The notes beneath the pieces were generated by a model that saw only the letters and a program-made list of their open reading frames with translations, did not search any database and had not been told where the DNA came from. A stretch of 64,000 nucleotides of DNA, taken from NCBI GenBank assembly GCA_036387415.1, contig DASVTU010000039.1:744001-808000 (forward strand), written 5' to 3'. Within the stretch, counting starts at the first letter, position 1. Each line of letters opens with the position of its first letter. Source of the stretch: DASVTU01 sp036387415. Its GTDB lineage: Bacteria; Acidobacteriota; Blastocatellia; Pyrinomonadales; Pyrinomonadaceae. This document shows, one piece after another, positions 45,971-55,064 of this stretch. The position numbers and the translations under genes were made by a program.

Positions 45971-46480
45971 ATGCGGAAGTTTGGCACACTGGCGGCCATC
46001 ATTTTGTGCATCGCCGCCATCGTCTCGACGGCATGCACGTCCAACGACGGCGCGGGAAGCGGACGCAGCAACACCGCCGCCGACACGACGAACGGAAATC
46101 AAAAAGCGACGGCGACAACAACAAACGCCGCCGCGACACCCGCGGGCGACGGCATCCAGCGCATCACCGTCGCCGAGGCGCGCAAGGCTGTCGATGCAGG
46201 CCGCGCGGTCTTCGTCGATGTGCGTAGTCCTCTGGAATTTGAAAAGGGACACATCAAGGGTTCGCTGTCGTTGCCCAAAGGACAAATCGCGCAACGCGCG
46301 GGCGAACTGCCGAAGGACAAGCTCATCATCACCTACTGCGCTTGACCGACCGAACACCTGAGCGCCGGTGCGGCGCTCGACATGAAGCAGCACGGTATTA
46401 CCAACACGGCAGCACTCCTCGGCGGTTGGGCGGAATGGACGAAGGAAAATCTGCCCACCGAAGCGAAACCCCAAAGCTAA
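45971..46480 (+). CDS. Rhodanese-domain lipoprotein, probable selenoprotein (UGA = Sec125)
   Basis: 169 residues if UGA at 46343-46345 is read as Sec. AAGGAGG sits eight bases before ATG 45971. The signal peptide ends in a lipobox (IVSTAC, Cys22), so the protein is membrane-anchored outside the cytoplasm. The rhodanese domain begins RITVAEARKAVDAGRAVFVDVR. Its active-site loop reads YCA-U-PTEHLSAGAAL, and the frame continues after UGA with DMKQHGITNTAALLGGWAEW, a normal rhodanese end, to TAA at 46480. A stable hairpin starts 14 bases after the UGA. Other rhodaneses of this shape carry Cys at that site. It should move sulfane sulfur. It is divergent from the molybdoenzyme membrane subunit. The alternative is a nonsense mutation. 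Confidence 0.85.
46360..46378 (+). promoter_or_regulatory. Candidate bacterial SECIS hairpin
   Basis: GAGCGCC pairs perfectly with GGCGCTC around the loop GGTGC. The stem starts 14 bases, and the loop 21 bases, after the UGA at 46343. Bacterial SECIS elements are short hairpins about 15-40 bases past the UGA with a G near the start of the apical loop. This one fits and lies in the coding frame. Confidence 0.7.
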
Positions 46481-46491
46481 CCGCTCAACGC

Positions 46492-46595
46492 AAAAGGGCG
46501 AAAACGCGAAAAAGGGAAGGGGTCAGACGGGAAAGCAGAGATTCGTCTCTCGCGCCGTTTTTTGACCCTTTCCCCTTTTCTCTTTTCGCCCTTTT
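46492..46595. repeat. Intergenic inverted repeat, AAAAGGGCGAAAA family
   Basis: The 33-34-base arms 46492-46525 and 46563-46595 are imperfect reverse complements (GGGCGAAAA, GGGAAGGGGTCA words). It lies between the convergent Sec-rhodanese gene and the gene ending at 46622. Confidence 0.8.
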
Positions 46596-46621
46596 AACTT
46601 TCCATTTTCGCCCCGATGTTT

Positions 46622-47443
46622 TTAGAGCAGGCGCATTCCGGCGATGCGTTCGAGTTGGGGAGTAAATTTGAAATGAGCGAGTGCGGTCTGCCGCCGACGT
46701 GCGAGCGTCGATAGTTCGCGCGCGACATCACGACGGACACCGATTTTCTCTCCACGCGTCGCAATCTCCTCGACCGTGCGGCGCAGAGCCTCGCAGACGC
46801 CCGAAACATACGTGCCCGCGCTCGTCTTGCCTTGCAGCGTCGCCGCGCCATCGGCGTATGCGAAGCGTCGTTGCATCGGGTCGAGAAACGGAAAGTCGTC
46901 GGCCAACTGGATGCGCGCACGCTGAAACGCCGACGCGAAATCGCCGCCCGCCACGCTCGCCGCACGCTCCACCGCCGCCATCAATTCACCACTCAACTGC
47001 AAAAGCTCGCGCCGCTCCGCTTCCTCGTCCGCCGCGAACGACGCGCCCGCGTCCTGCATCGCGTGTGCACGCGACGCCGCATCAAACACCGCCTCGCTCT
47101 TTATCCGCACGTCGTCGCTCTCGCGCGACGCGCTCTCGTCCACCCCGTCGCCGCCTTCACCCTCGTAGACGCTGACGAGTCCGCCCGGCTCCCTCGCACG
47201 CACCAGCAGACGATGCAACGCCGCCTCGCCTTCATCCACGCGTCCCCTCGCGTAGTCCCGCTCCACCACGCGCGGCTCATCCTTCCCCTTCAAAAAAACG
47301 ACCGCATCATAATCCTCAAGTTCCACGCGCACGCGCCCCGCAAACTCACGCCCACGCAAATAACGCAGCAACGCGCCCACGTTGACGTAAGCCGTATCGA
47401 GATTCTCATGAACCAGACGCAATTTTTCTCTCTGTTCGGGCAT
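46622..47443 (-). CDS. Hypothetical protein
   Basis: 273 residues, soluble and helical in the second half, with no signal peptide. The N-terminal segment (EKLRLVHENLDTAYVNVGALLRYLRGREFAGRVRVELEDYDAVVFL) looks like a small alpha-beta domain. The middle is acidic and low complexity (GEGGDGVDESASRESDD). The end carries basic residues (LARRRQTALAHFKFTPQLERI). I recognise no family. It is convergent with the rhodanese lipoprotein and divergent from the permease. Real coding is supported by codon-position GC bias and length; the opposite-strand frames are weaker. Confidence 0.55.
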   Translation of the reverse strand: MPEQREKLRLVHENLDTAYVNVGALLRYLRGREFAGRVRVELEDYDAVVFLKGKDEPRVVERDYARGRVDEGEAALHRLLVRAREPGGLVSVYEGEGGDGVDESASRESDDVRIKSEAVFDAASRAHAMQDAGASFAADEEAERRELLQLSGELMAAVERAASVAGGDFASAFQRARIQLADDFPFLDPMQRRFAYADGAATLQGKTSAGTYVSGVCEALRRTVEEIATRGEKIGVRRDVARELSTLARRRQTALAHFKFTPQLERIAGMRLL

Positions 47444-47480
47444 GACGCTTGACCGGATGAAGGTTTCGCGGCGGAGTCTA

Positions 47481-47493
47481 GCAAGTGACTTGC
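47481..47493. promoter_or_regulatory. Palindrome GCAAGTGACTTGC, possible operator
   Basis: A 13-base perfect palindrome with a single central base, in the 260-base gap between the divergent hypothetical and permease genes. Its position would suit a repressor site. There is no second copy to support it. Confidence 0.3.
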
Positions 47494-47704
47494 AAACAGG
47501 TCAACGCGGATGATTCCGAGGCGTGCGACGGTTTCGCGTGCGACGTATCGCGGGAAACTTCTCTGTTGCTTAGCACGGGGTTGATGTGCCAAACTCCGCC
47601 GCAACAAAAATCAAGCGCCGCCGCCGTCGTTGTTGTGGTGAGTTGCGGCACGTCTCGTCTGAAACGCGAAATTTCAACTTTGGAAAACCATTGGAGGCAC
47701 AACT

Positions 47705-49447
47705 TTGCTTCGAGGCATCTTTCGTACTAAGAATCTGGACGACATTCTGGCATCGGCAGGCGGGCCGCAGTTTTCTCTCAAACGCACGCTCGGCGCATTC
47801 AACGTCACGCTTCTCGGCATCGGCGCGATTATCGGCGCGGGTATCTTCGCCACGGTCGGCACCGCCGCCGCAGGTGCCGACGGACGCGCCGGAGCAGGGC
47901 CTTCGTTGATGCTCTCGTTTGCGATAACGGCGGTGGTGTGTGGATTCACGGCGTTGTGCTATGCGGAACTGGCTTCGATGGTGCCAATCTCCGGCTCGGC
48001 CTACACCTATTCTTACGCGACGATGGGCGAACTCATCGCATGGATTATCGGTTGGGATTTGATTATCGAATATGCCATCGGCAACGTCGCGGTGGCGATT
48101 AGTTGGGCAGAGTTTTTCAACCGGCTACTCAGGAATCTAGGCATCGGCTTTCCCGATTGGCTGGCGACCAACTATCGAGGGGCGAGCGCCGAAGTGTTAG
48201 CCAACGCGCCGCACATTTTCGGCATTCCCATTGTTTTCAACATCCTCGCCTTCGGCATCGTCGCGCTTATCACCATCGTGCTCGTCTGGGGCATCCGCGA
48301 GTCGGCGAGTTTTAACGCGGTGATGGTCGGCATCAAAATACTCGTCCTGTTGTTCTTCATCGTCGTGGCGCTCTACTACGTTTCGCCCTCGACCATCTCG
48401 GCGAACTGGAAACCTTTTCAACCGATGGGATGGACGGGCACGTTTACGGGCGCGGCGGTAGTCTTCTTCGCTTACATCGGTTTCGACGCCGTTTCCACCG
48501 TCGCTGAGGAGACGAGGAATCCGTCGCGCGACTTGCCTATCGGCATCATCGCGTCGCTGATTATCTGCACGGTTTTTTACGTCGCCGTCGCCGCCGTGTT
48601 CACGGGCATCGTTCCCTACAACGAACTGACGCAGTGGACACCCGCGCAACAGGGCGAGGCCTTGACGATGGCGCTAGAGACGGTCGCGCCGCAGGCGAAG
48701 TGGCAGAATACGGTGGTCGCGCTCGGCTCGGTCATCGCGCACACGGCGGTGCTCCTTGTCTTCCAACTCGGACAGCCGCGCATCTTCTTCTCAATGGCGC
48801 GCGACGGACTGCTGCCGCCCATCTTCGCCAGCGTGCACCCCAAATTCAAAACGCCGCATGTGACGACGATTGTGACGGGCTTGATTGTGGGCGGCATCGC
48901 TGCGTTCGCCAACGTTGACGAGATGGTTTCGCTGACCAACATCGGAACACTCTTCGCCTTCGTCCTCGTCTGCATCGGCATTCCGATTTTGCGTATGAAA
49001 GACCCGGAGCGTGTGCGTCCGTTTCGCGTGCCGTTCGGCCCGTGGTTGCTGCCGCTTTTGGGCGCGGCGTCGTGCGTCTTTTTGATGTACTACCTGCCGG
49101 GCGGCTCATGGTGGCGCTTCATCGGATGGTTGATGCTCGGCCTCTCCATCTACCTCTCTTACGGCTACACGCGCAGCGCCATCGGCCAACAAATCGGACG
49201 ACCAAGCCGCACGCCGACCACTCTGAAAATAGCGGCAATCGGGTTTCTGCTGCTCGCCGTCGGCCTCTTTACCATTCCGCACGATGTCGGCCCCAGAGAA
49301 CTCTTACGCGAAGCCTTCACGTCGGGCGCGGAGCATCACACCCGCGCACTGTTCGGACTGTTGCTGGTCGCGCTCGGAGCCGTGCTCGGCCTCGGCGGTT
49401 CGGTCGTGAAGGCGTCGGCGGTTGACGAAGCCGACACTCGACGCTGA
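47705..49447 (+). CDS. APC-family amino acid permease
   Basis: 580 residues. TTG start at 47705 with GGAGG seven bases upstream. The first helix LGAFNVTLLGIGAIIGAGIFATVGTAAAG is the APC signature, and about 12-13 hydrophobic helices follow, with the conserved YIGFDAVSTVAEETRNPSRDLP after helix 5. Lengths and motifs are nearest to cationic/other amino acid transporters of the CAT subgroup. The C-terminus adds two helices. It is an inner-membrane secondary transporter; the exact substrate cannot be told. It precedes cstA by about 110 bases in the same direction. Confidence 0.93.
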   Translation: MLRGIFRTKNLDDILASAGGPQFSLKRTLGAFNVTLLGIGAIIGAGIFATVGTAAAGADGRAGAGPSLMLSFAITAVVCGFTALCYAELASMVPISGSAYTYSYATMGELIAWIIGWDLIIEYAIGNVAVAISWAEFFNRLLRNLGIGFPDWLATNYRGASAEVLANAPHIFGIPIVFNILAFGIVALITIVLVWGIRESASFNAVMVGIKILVLLFFIVVALYYVSPSTISANWKPFQPMGWTGTFTGAAVVFFAYIGFDAVSTVAEETRNPSRDLPIGIIASLIICTVFYVAVAAVFTGIVPYNELTQWTPAQQGEALTMALETVAPQAKWQNTVVALGSVIAHTAVLLVFQLGQPRIFFSMARDGLLPPIFASVHPKFKTPHVTTIVTGLIVGGIAAFANVDEMVSLTNIGTLFAFVLVCIGIPILRMKDPERVRPFRVPFGPWLLPLLGAASCVFLMYYLPGGSWWRFIGWLMLGLSIYLSYGYTRSAIGQQIGRPSRTPTTLKIAAIGFLLLAVGLFTIPHDVGPRELLREAFTSGAEHHTRALFGLLLVALGAVLGLGGSVVKASAVDEADTRR

Positions 49448-49560
49448 AGCTGACACCGACACTTAAAGAGACGTAAAGCGTGAACCATCGAGAGAGGAAA
49501 CTTATCTCCAACGGGTCACGATTGAGAATCGACGTTTAACCGCGAGAAGGAGTTTGTGCC

Positions 49561-51279
49561 TTGCAACTCGCCGTGCTGGCGATTGGATTTTTGCTGTTGA
49601 TGGCGGCGGCTTACCGTCTCTATGGCGGGTGGGTGGCGCGGCAGTTCAGTCTGGACGACACGCGTCGAACTCCGGCAGAGGAGGTGAACGACGGCGTTGA
49701 TTTCGTGCCGACGCGTCCGTTCTATCTCTTCGGGCAGCACTTTTCGGCGATTGCGGCGGCGGGGCCGATTGCGGGGCCGATTATCGCCTGTCAACTTTTC
49801 GGTTGGCTGCCGTGCTTGCTGTGGATTGCTCTGGGCGTGGTGCTTATCGGTGCGGTGCACGATTTCGCGAGCCTCGCGGCTTCTGTGCGTCACGGCGCAA
49901 CGTCGATTGCGGAGATTACGCGCGAGCATCTCGGCGGCGGCGCGGGACGCGCGATGATGGCCTTTATCTGGATTGCGCTCGTTTATGTCATCATCGCTTT
50001 CGCAGACATCACGGCGGGCACTTTCGTCGCGGGCACGGAGGAATTGCAGGGCGCGGGCGCGCGTTTCAACGCGGGCGGCGCGGTGGCGGCGGCGAGCGTG
50101 ATGTATCTCACGTTGTCGGTCGTGATGGGGTTGGTCGAGAGATACTTGAAGCCGCCTCTGTGGTTGGTGACGTTGATTTTCGTGCCGATGGCTTTCGCGC
50201 TGTCGTGGGTTGGGACGCTCGTCTCGAACGCGCTGGTGCTCGACCACCGGACGTGGGGCGCGTTGATACTGATTTACTGTTGCGTGGCATCGCTGGTTCC
50301 GGTGTGGGCGTTGTTGCAGCCGCGCGGTTATCTCGGCGGGTTTATTCTCTACGCTGCGCTGGCGCTTGGCATCGTTGGCATCTTCTTCGGCGGTTACGAA
50401 ATCAAGCAGGAGGCTTTCAAGGGTTGGAGCGTCGCGGGGCAGATGACGGGCACGCTCTTTCCGTTTCTCTTCGTGACGATTGCGTGCGGCGCGTGTTCCG
50501 GCTTCCACGGCCTCGTCTGTTCGGGCACGACCTCGAAGCAGGTGTCGCGCGAATCCGACATCAAACCCGTCGGCTACGGCGCGATGCTCGCTGAAGGCTT
50601 CGTGGCACTCATCGCGCTCGTCACGATTATGATTGTGGCGCAGGGCGACATCCGCAAGGGAACCGCGCCGGGCACAATTTACGGCAATGGCATCGGTCAA
50701 TTCTTAACGCTTATTGTCGGCAAACAGAATCTTCAATTCGCCATCACCTTCGGCGCGATGGCTTTTTCCACGTTTGTCTTTGACACGCTCGACGTGTGCA
50801 CGCGTCTCGGTCGCTACATCGTGCAGGAACTCTTCGGCTGGCGCGGACGCTTCGGCGCAATCGCGGGCACGCTCCTGACGATGGCGCTCCCCTTCTACTT
50901 CGTAAGCTTTGCGCCGCCGGGTTCGTGGGCGAAATTCTGGACGCTCTTTGGCGCGTCGAACCAACTGCTCGCCGCGCTGACGCTCCTCTCCATCACGGTC
51001 TGGCTCTATCAGGCGCGACAGCGCATCGCCTTCACGCTCGTCCCGATGGTCTTCGTGCTCATCATCACGCTCTCGGCGCTCAGCATGATGGTCGTCTCGA
51101 ATCTGCGCGCCACGAAAATCATGAGCGGCCAACTCGACGTTGAACTCATCAACGCTCTCGCCTCTGCCGCGCTCGTCGCACTCGCGCTCTACCTCGCCGT
51201 GGTCGCGCTCGTCCGACTGCGCGGCGACCGCCGACGCGGAACGCTCGTCCCCGCTCATCCGGCGACGGGATTGGAGTAA
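49561..51279 (+). CDS. cstA: Carbon starvation protein A (CstA) family transporter
   Basis: 572 residues and many hydrophobic helices. Diagnostic stretches are FVPTRPFYLFGQHFSAIAAAGPIAGPI, LIGAVHDFASL and GACSGFHGLVCSGTTSKQ. The family imports pyruvate or peptides in bacteria. TTG 49561 follows AAGGAG at suitable distance. It is shorter than E. coli CstA (about 700 residues), as is common outside enterics. It follows the amino acid permease; together they suggest scavenging of small carbon and nitrogen compounds. Confidence 0.93.
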   Translation: MQLAVLAIGFLLLMAAAYRLYGGWVARQFSLDDTRRTPAEEVNDGVDFVPTRPFYLFGQHFSAIAAAGPIAGPIIACQLFGWLPCLLWIALGVVLIGAVHDFASLAASVRHGATSIAEITREHLGGGAGRAMMAFIWIALVYVIIAFADITAGTFVAGTEELQGAGARFNAGGAVAAASVMYLTLSVVMGLVERYLKPPLWLVTLIFVPMAFALSWVGTLVSNALVLDHRTWGALILIYCCVASLVPVWALLQPRGYLGGFILYAALALGIVGIFFGGYEIKQEAFKGWSVAGQMTGTLFPFLFVTIACGACSGFHGLVCSGTTSKQVSRESDIKPVGYGAMLAEGFVALIALVTIMIVAQGDIRKGTAPGTIYGNGIGQFLTLIVGKQNLQFAITFGAMAFSTFVFDTLDVCTRLGRYIVQELFGWRGRFGAIAGTLLTMALPFYFVSFAPPGSWAKFWTLFGASNQLLAALTLLSITVWLYQARQRIAFTLVPMVFVLIITLSALSMMVVSNLRATKIMSGQLDVELINALASAALVALALYLAVVALVRLRGDRRRGTLVPAHPATGLE

Positions 51280-51281
51280 GA

Positions 51282-51353
51282 AAGTAAAAAGGTAAAAGGC
51301 AAAAGCGGGTGGAAGCCGTCTTCTTTTCTTTTGTCTTTTTACTTTTACCTTTC
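51282..51353. repeat. Intergenic heptamer inverted repeat, GGYAAAA family
   Basis: Arms 51282-51306 (AAGTAAA, AGGTAAA, AGGCAAA words) and 51329-51353. The spacer has GAAGCCGTCTTC, close to the spacer at 5146-5175. It lies downstream of cstA. The following 240 bases to 51596 show no gene. Confidence 0.8.
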
Positions 51354-51596
51354 GCCGTCTTTAGTTTGCCTTTTGCCTTGCAGACACTTGCGTCGTCGGT
51401 TGCGGGTAGACAGTGCGAGCCTAAATCAGCGATAATGCCCGCTTTTGCGAGACCGCGCGGCAAGGCAGTAGGGCACGACAAGCCCTCTTTCGCGTGGCTA
51501 CGTCTGCCTGACGCCGGATTGTTTGATGTCGGTCGCGCGTCGTCAGGCGTTTAGAGACTCACCGAGTATTAAGGAACAGAAAGGAATAGTTTTATT

Positions 51597-54227
51597 GTGG
51601 AAACCACGTTATTGATGATGGTCGGTATTGGTCTTTTGTTGCTCGCTTTCGGGCGCACGTCAGCGTTGGTGTCGCGTCTAGGCCGTCCGGTGTCGGGCGT
51701 TTTGGCCGGACTCGTCTTCGCGACCGTTCTTTCGTCGTCGTCGGTCTTGGCGCAACCACATGCCGCGCCCGACCCCGACACACGCGGGGCATCGCGTCAG
51801 GCCACGGAGCATCGTCCGGGCGGCGAGGCGAACCTCGAATTGCCCGACCTCGGCGGCGTCGGATTTCTCAAAGACGCCGACGGACGCGCACGCGTCAACG
51901 GTCGTACGCTCCTGATGTCCGGGCTGTTGGTCTGTCTTCTCGGCCTACTGTTTGGACTGGCGATTTACATGAACCTGAAAAAACTCCCCGTCCATCGCGC
52001 GATGCGGGAGATTTCAGAACTCATCTACGAGACGTGTAAAACCTATCTCGTCACGCAGGGAAAATTCATCCTCATCCTTGAGGCGTTCATCGCCGTCATC
52101 ATCATTCTTTACTTCGGAGTGCTGCTCGGCTTCGAGGCGTCGCGCGTCGCCATCATCCTGATTTTCAGTCTCATCGGCATCGCGGGCAGCTACGGCGTCG
52201 CGTGGTTCGGCATCCGCGTCAATACCTTCGCCAACTCGCGCACCGCCTTTGCGAGTCTCGAAGGCAGGCCGTATCCGATTTATGCGATTCCGCTTCGCGC
52301 CGGAATGAGCATCGGCATGCTGCTCATCTCGGTCGAACTCTTCATCATGCTCTGCATCCTTCTGTTCATCCCGCGTGAATATGCGGGGCCATGTTTCATC
52401 GGCTTCGCCATCGGCGAAAGTTTGGGCGCGGCGGCGCTTCGCATCGCGGGCGGCATCTTCACCAAAATCGCCGACATCGGTTCCGACCTGATGAAAATCG
52501 TCTTCAAGATTAAAGAGGACGACGCGCGCAACCCCGGCGTCATCGCTGACTGCACGGGCGACAACGCGGGCGATTCGGTCGGCCCCTCGGCTGACGGCTT
52601 CGAGACTTACGGCGTGACGGGCGTGGCGCTCATCACCTTTATTCTGCTCGGCGTCGCCAATCCGACCGTTCAGGTGCAACTGCTCGTCTGGTTATTCGTC
52701 ATGCGCGTGATGATGATTATCGCGAGTGCTCTCTCCTACTTCGTCAACGAAGCCATCGCAAAGGCTCGTTACCAAAACGCTGAACGGATGAACTTTGAAG
52801 CGCCGCTCACGTCGCTCGTCTGGATTACTTCGATTGTGTCGGTCGTGCTGACCTATCTGGTGTCTTACTTAATCATCCCCGTGCTCGGCAACGATTCGTC
52901 GCTCTGGTGGAAACTGGCGACGATTATCTCCTGCGGCACACTGGCGGGCGCGATTATCCCCGAACTCGTCAAGGTCTTTACCTCTACCGAATCGCGCCAC
53001 GTCAAGGAAGTGGTCACGTCTTCGGAGGAGGGCGGCGCGTCGCTCAACATCCTGTCAGGACTCGTTGCCGGAAACTTCTCCGCCTACTGGCTCGGCATCA
53101 GCATCGTCGCGCTGATGGGCATCGCTTATCTCTTCAGTCTCGGCGGCCTCGGCGCGCTCATGGTTGCTCCGGCGGTCTTCGCCTTCGGACTCGTCGCCTT
53201 CGGATTCCTCGGCATGGGGCCGGTCACGATTGCCGTCGATTCCTACGGCCCCGTAACGGACAACGCGCAGTCGGTCTACGAACTGTCGCTCATCGAGCAG
53301 GTGCCCAACGTCGAAGCGGAAGTGAAGAAAGACTTCGGCTTCAACGTCAACTTCGACCGCGCCAAGCACCTCCTCGAAGAGAACGACGGTGCGGGCAATA
53401 CCTTCAAGGCGACTGCGAAACCCGTCCTTATCGGCACGGCGGTTGTCGGCGCAACGACCATGATTTTCTCTATCATCATGACGCTCACCACAGGCTTGAC
53501 GACCAATCTCGAATACCTGTCGCTCTTGCACGCTCCGTTCGTGCTCGGCCTGATTACGGGCGGCGCAATCATCTACTGGTTCACGGGCGCATCCATGCAA
53601 GCCGTGACGACGGGCGCGTATCGCGCGGTGGAGTACATCAAGAACAACATCAACTTGGATGTCGAGAAGGCTTCGGTGGAAGACTCGAAGAAGGTCGTGC
53701 AAATCTGCACGCAGTACGCGCAGAAGGGCATGTTTAATATCTTCATGGGCGTTTTCTTCTCGGCGCTCGCCTTCTCCTTCGTCGAGCCTTACTTCTTTAT
53801 CGGCTATCTCATCTCCATCGCCGTCTTCGGACTCTATCAAGCCATCTTCATGGCAAACGCGGGCGGCGCGTGGGACAACGCCAAGAAGATTATCGAAGTC
53901 GAACTGAAGATGAAGAACACGCCGTTGCATGATGCGAGCGTGGTGGGCGACACGGTGGGCGACCCCTTCAAGGATACGTCGTCAGTCGCTTTGAATCCGG
54001 TCATCAAGTTCACGACGCTGTTCGGGCTGCTCGCCGTCGAACTCGCTGTCGAGATGACGCGGACGCAAGGCGCGCGATTCACGCACATACTGGCCGCCGT
54101 CTTCTTCCTCGTCTCGGTCTTCTTCGTCTACCGCTCGTTCTACGGGATGCGTATCGTGCAGGAGCACGGCGGCGCGACCACTCCCGTCGTCGGCAAGATG
54201 GGCGCAGACCGCGAGGGCTTGGCTTAA
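51597..54227 (+). CDS. hppA: Membrane-bound proton-pumping pyrophosphatase
   Basis: 876 residues, about 16 helices. Active-site motifs are DDARNPGVIADCTGDNAGDSVGP and GFETYG. The segment GNTFKA has Lys where K-independent H-PPases carry Lys; K-dependent enzymes have Ala. It should hydrolyse cytoplasmic PPi and pump protons. The N-terminus has an extra stretch after the first helix (about 45-95, HAAPDPDTRGASRQATEHRPGG) not seen in compact members, which makes it longer than usual. GTG 51597 follows AAAGGAA. It is followed by bioY after a palindromic element. Confidence 0.95.
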   Translation: METTLLMMVGIGLLLLAFGRTSALVSRLGRPVSGVLAGLVFATVLSSSSVLAQPHAAPDPDTRGASRQATEHRPGGEANLELPDLGGVGFLKDADGRARVNGRTLLMSGLLVCLLGLLFGLAIYMNLKKLPVHRAMREISELIYETCKTYLVTQGKFILILEAFIAVIIILYFGVLLGFEASRVAIILIFSLIGIAGSYGVAWFGIRVNTFANSRTAFASLEGRPYPIYAIPLRAGMSIGMLLISVELFIMLCILLFIPREYAGPCFIGFAIGESLGAAALRIAGGIFTKIADIGSDLMKIVFKIKEDDARNPGVIADCTGDNAGDSVGPSADGFETYGVTGVALITFILLGVANPTVQVQLLVWLFVMRVMMIIASALSYFVNEAIAKARYQNAERMNFEAPLTSLVWITSIVSVVLTYLVSYLIIPVLGNDSSLWWKLATIISCGTLAGAIIPELVKVFTSTESRHVKEVVTSSEEGGASLNILSGLVAGNFSAYWLGISIVALMGIAYLFSLGGLGALMVAPAVFAFGLVAFGFLGMGPVTIAVDSYGPVTDNAQSVYELSLIEQVPNVEAEVKKDFGFNVNFDRAKHLLEENDGAGNTFKATAKPVLIGTAVVGATTMIFSIIMTLTTGLTTNLEYLSLLHAPFVLGLITGGAIIYWFTGASMQAVTTGAYRAVEYIKNNINLDVEKASVEDSKKVVQICTQYAQKGMFNIFMGVFFSALAFSFVEPYFFIGYLISIAVFGLYQAIFMANAGGAWDNAKKIIEVELKMKNTPLHDASVVGDTVGDPFKDTSSVALNPVIKFTTLFGLLAVELAVEMTRTQGARFTHILAAVFFLVSVFFVYRSFYGMRIVQEHGGATTPVVGKMGADREGLA

Positions 54228-54237
54228 ACGCCCGAAA

Positions 54238-54300
54238 AGTTTCCGGTTCGCGAGTTTCGTGGTAAAAATACGAGACGCGAAATTCGCGAACCGTAAAACT
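54238..54300. repeat. Intergenic palindromic element after hppA
   Basis: AGTTTCCGGTTCGCGAGTTT and a complementary CGCGAAATTCGCGAACCG pair across a 17-base loop. It resembles the other intergenic inverted repeats in layout, though its words are not heptamers. Confidence 0.65.
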
Positions 54301-54345
54301 TGCATCTCGTTCGCTTGAGATTGGAAATTTTTGAGGATGGAATCC

Positions 54346-54936
54346 GTGAATACTTTCGCCAAAACCGAGACGTTGACGGGCGCAATGCTTGCGCCGCTCG
54401 ACGGCATGCGCTCCATCGCGCTGGTGGTCGCCTTTAGTCTCCTGACTGCGCTCGCCGCGCAGATTGCCATACCTCTGCCGTTTACGCCCGTGCCATTGAC
54501 GGGTCAGGTCTTCGCCGTGCTTCTGACGGGTGCGCTTCTGGGTTCGCGTCTCGGCGCGCTCGCCATGTTCGCCTATCTCGTCGAAGGCGCGAGCGGGTTG
54601 CCCTTCTTCTACGGCGGGCGCGGCGGAGTGGAGCATCTTCTCTTGAGTCCGACCTCCGGTTATCTCTGGGCGTATCCGTTGGCGGCCTTCGTCACGGGCG
54701 CGCTCGCCGAACGCGGTTGGGACAGACGTTACCTCTCGGCAGCAACAGCCATGACGCTCGGCTCGGTCATCATTCTTTTCGGCGGGTTCGTCGGTCTCCT
54801 GCGCTTCATGTCGCCCGCGCAAGCCTTCAGTGCCGGAGTCGTGCCCTTCATCATCGGCGACGTAATCAAGATTGCGCTCGCGGCGGCGGTGCTTCCTTCC
54901 GGTTGGGCACTCTTGCGTCGCATGGGTTCGCTCTGA
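54346..54936 (+). CDS. bioY: BioY-family biotin transporter (ECF S component)
   Basis: 196 residues. GTG 54346 has TGAGGATGG at good spacing; an in-frame ATG at 54337 is possible. Six helices, with the BioY hallmarks IPLPFTPVPLTGQVFAVLLTGALLG and GLPFFYGGRGG-type loop, and a terminal helix VPFIIGDVIKIALAAAVLP. It takes up biotin, alone or with a shared energising module. No ecfA/ecfT genes are visible nearby. A Rho-independent terminator follows the stop. Confidence 0.92.
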   Translation: MNTFAKTETLTGAMLAPLDGMRSIALVVAFSLLTALAAQIAIPLPFTPVPLTGQVFAVLLTGALLGSRLGALAMFAYLVEGASGLPFFYGGRGGVEHLLLSPTSGYLWAYPLAAFVTGALAERGWDRRYLSAATAMTLGSVIILFGGFVGLLRFMSPAQAFSAGVVPFIIGDVIKIALAAAVLPSGWALLRRMGSL

Positions 54937-54968
54937 AACCTCGCCGCGCGTCGCCTCAACAAAAAATC

Positions 54969-55004
54969 AAAGCCTCTGATTCCCTCGAACCAGAGGCTTT
55001 TTTT
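54969..55004 (+). terminator. Rho-independent terminator after bioY
   Basis: AAGCCTCTG pairs with CAGAGGCTT across a 12-base loop, followed by a run of seven T. It is 35 bases past the bioY stop. Confidence 0.9.
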
Positions 55005-55064
55005 CATCACGTCGAACCACGGAAACATTAAGCGCGATAGACCGCGACAGGAGGTAACTCAAAC

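Noticed and set aside
49516..50700. A 394-codon minus-strand frame opposite cstA
   Set aside because: Highly charged low-complexity translation, a shadow of a transmembrane protein.
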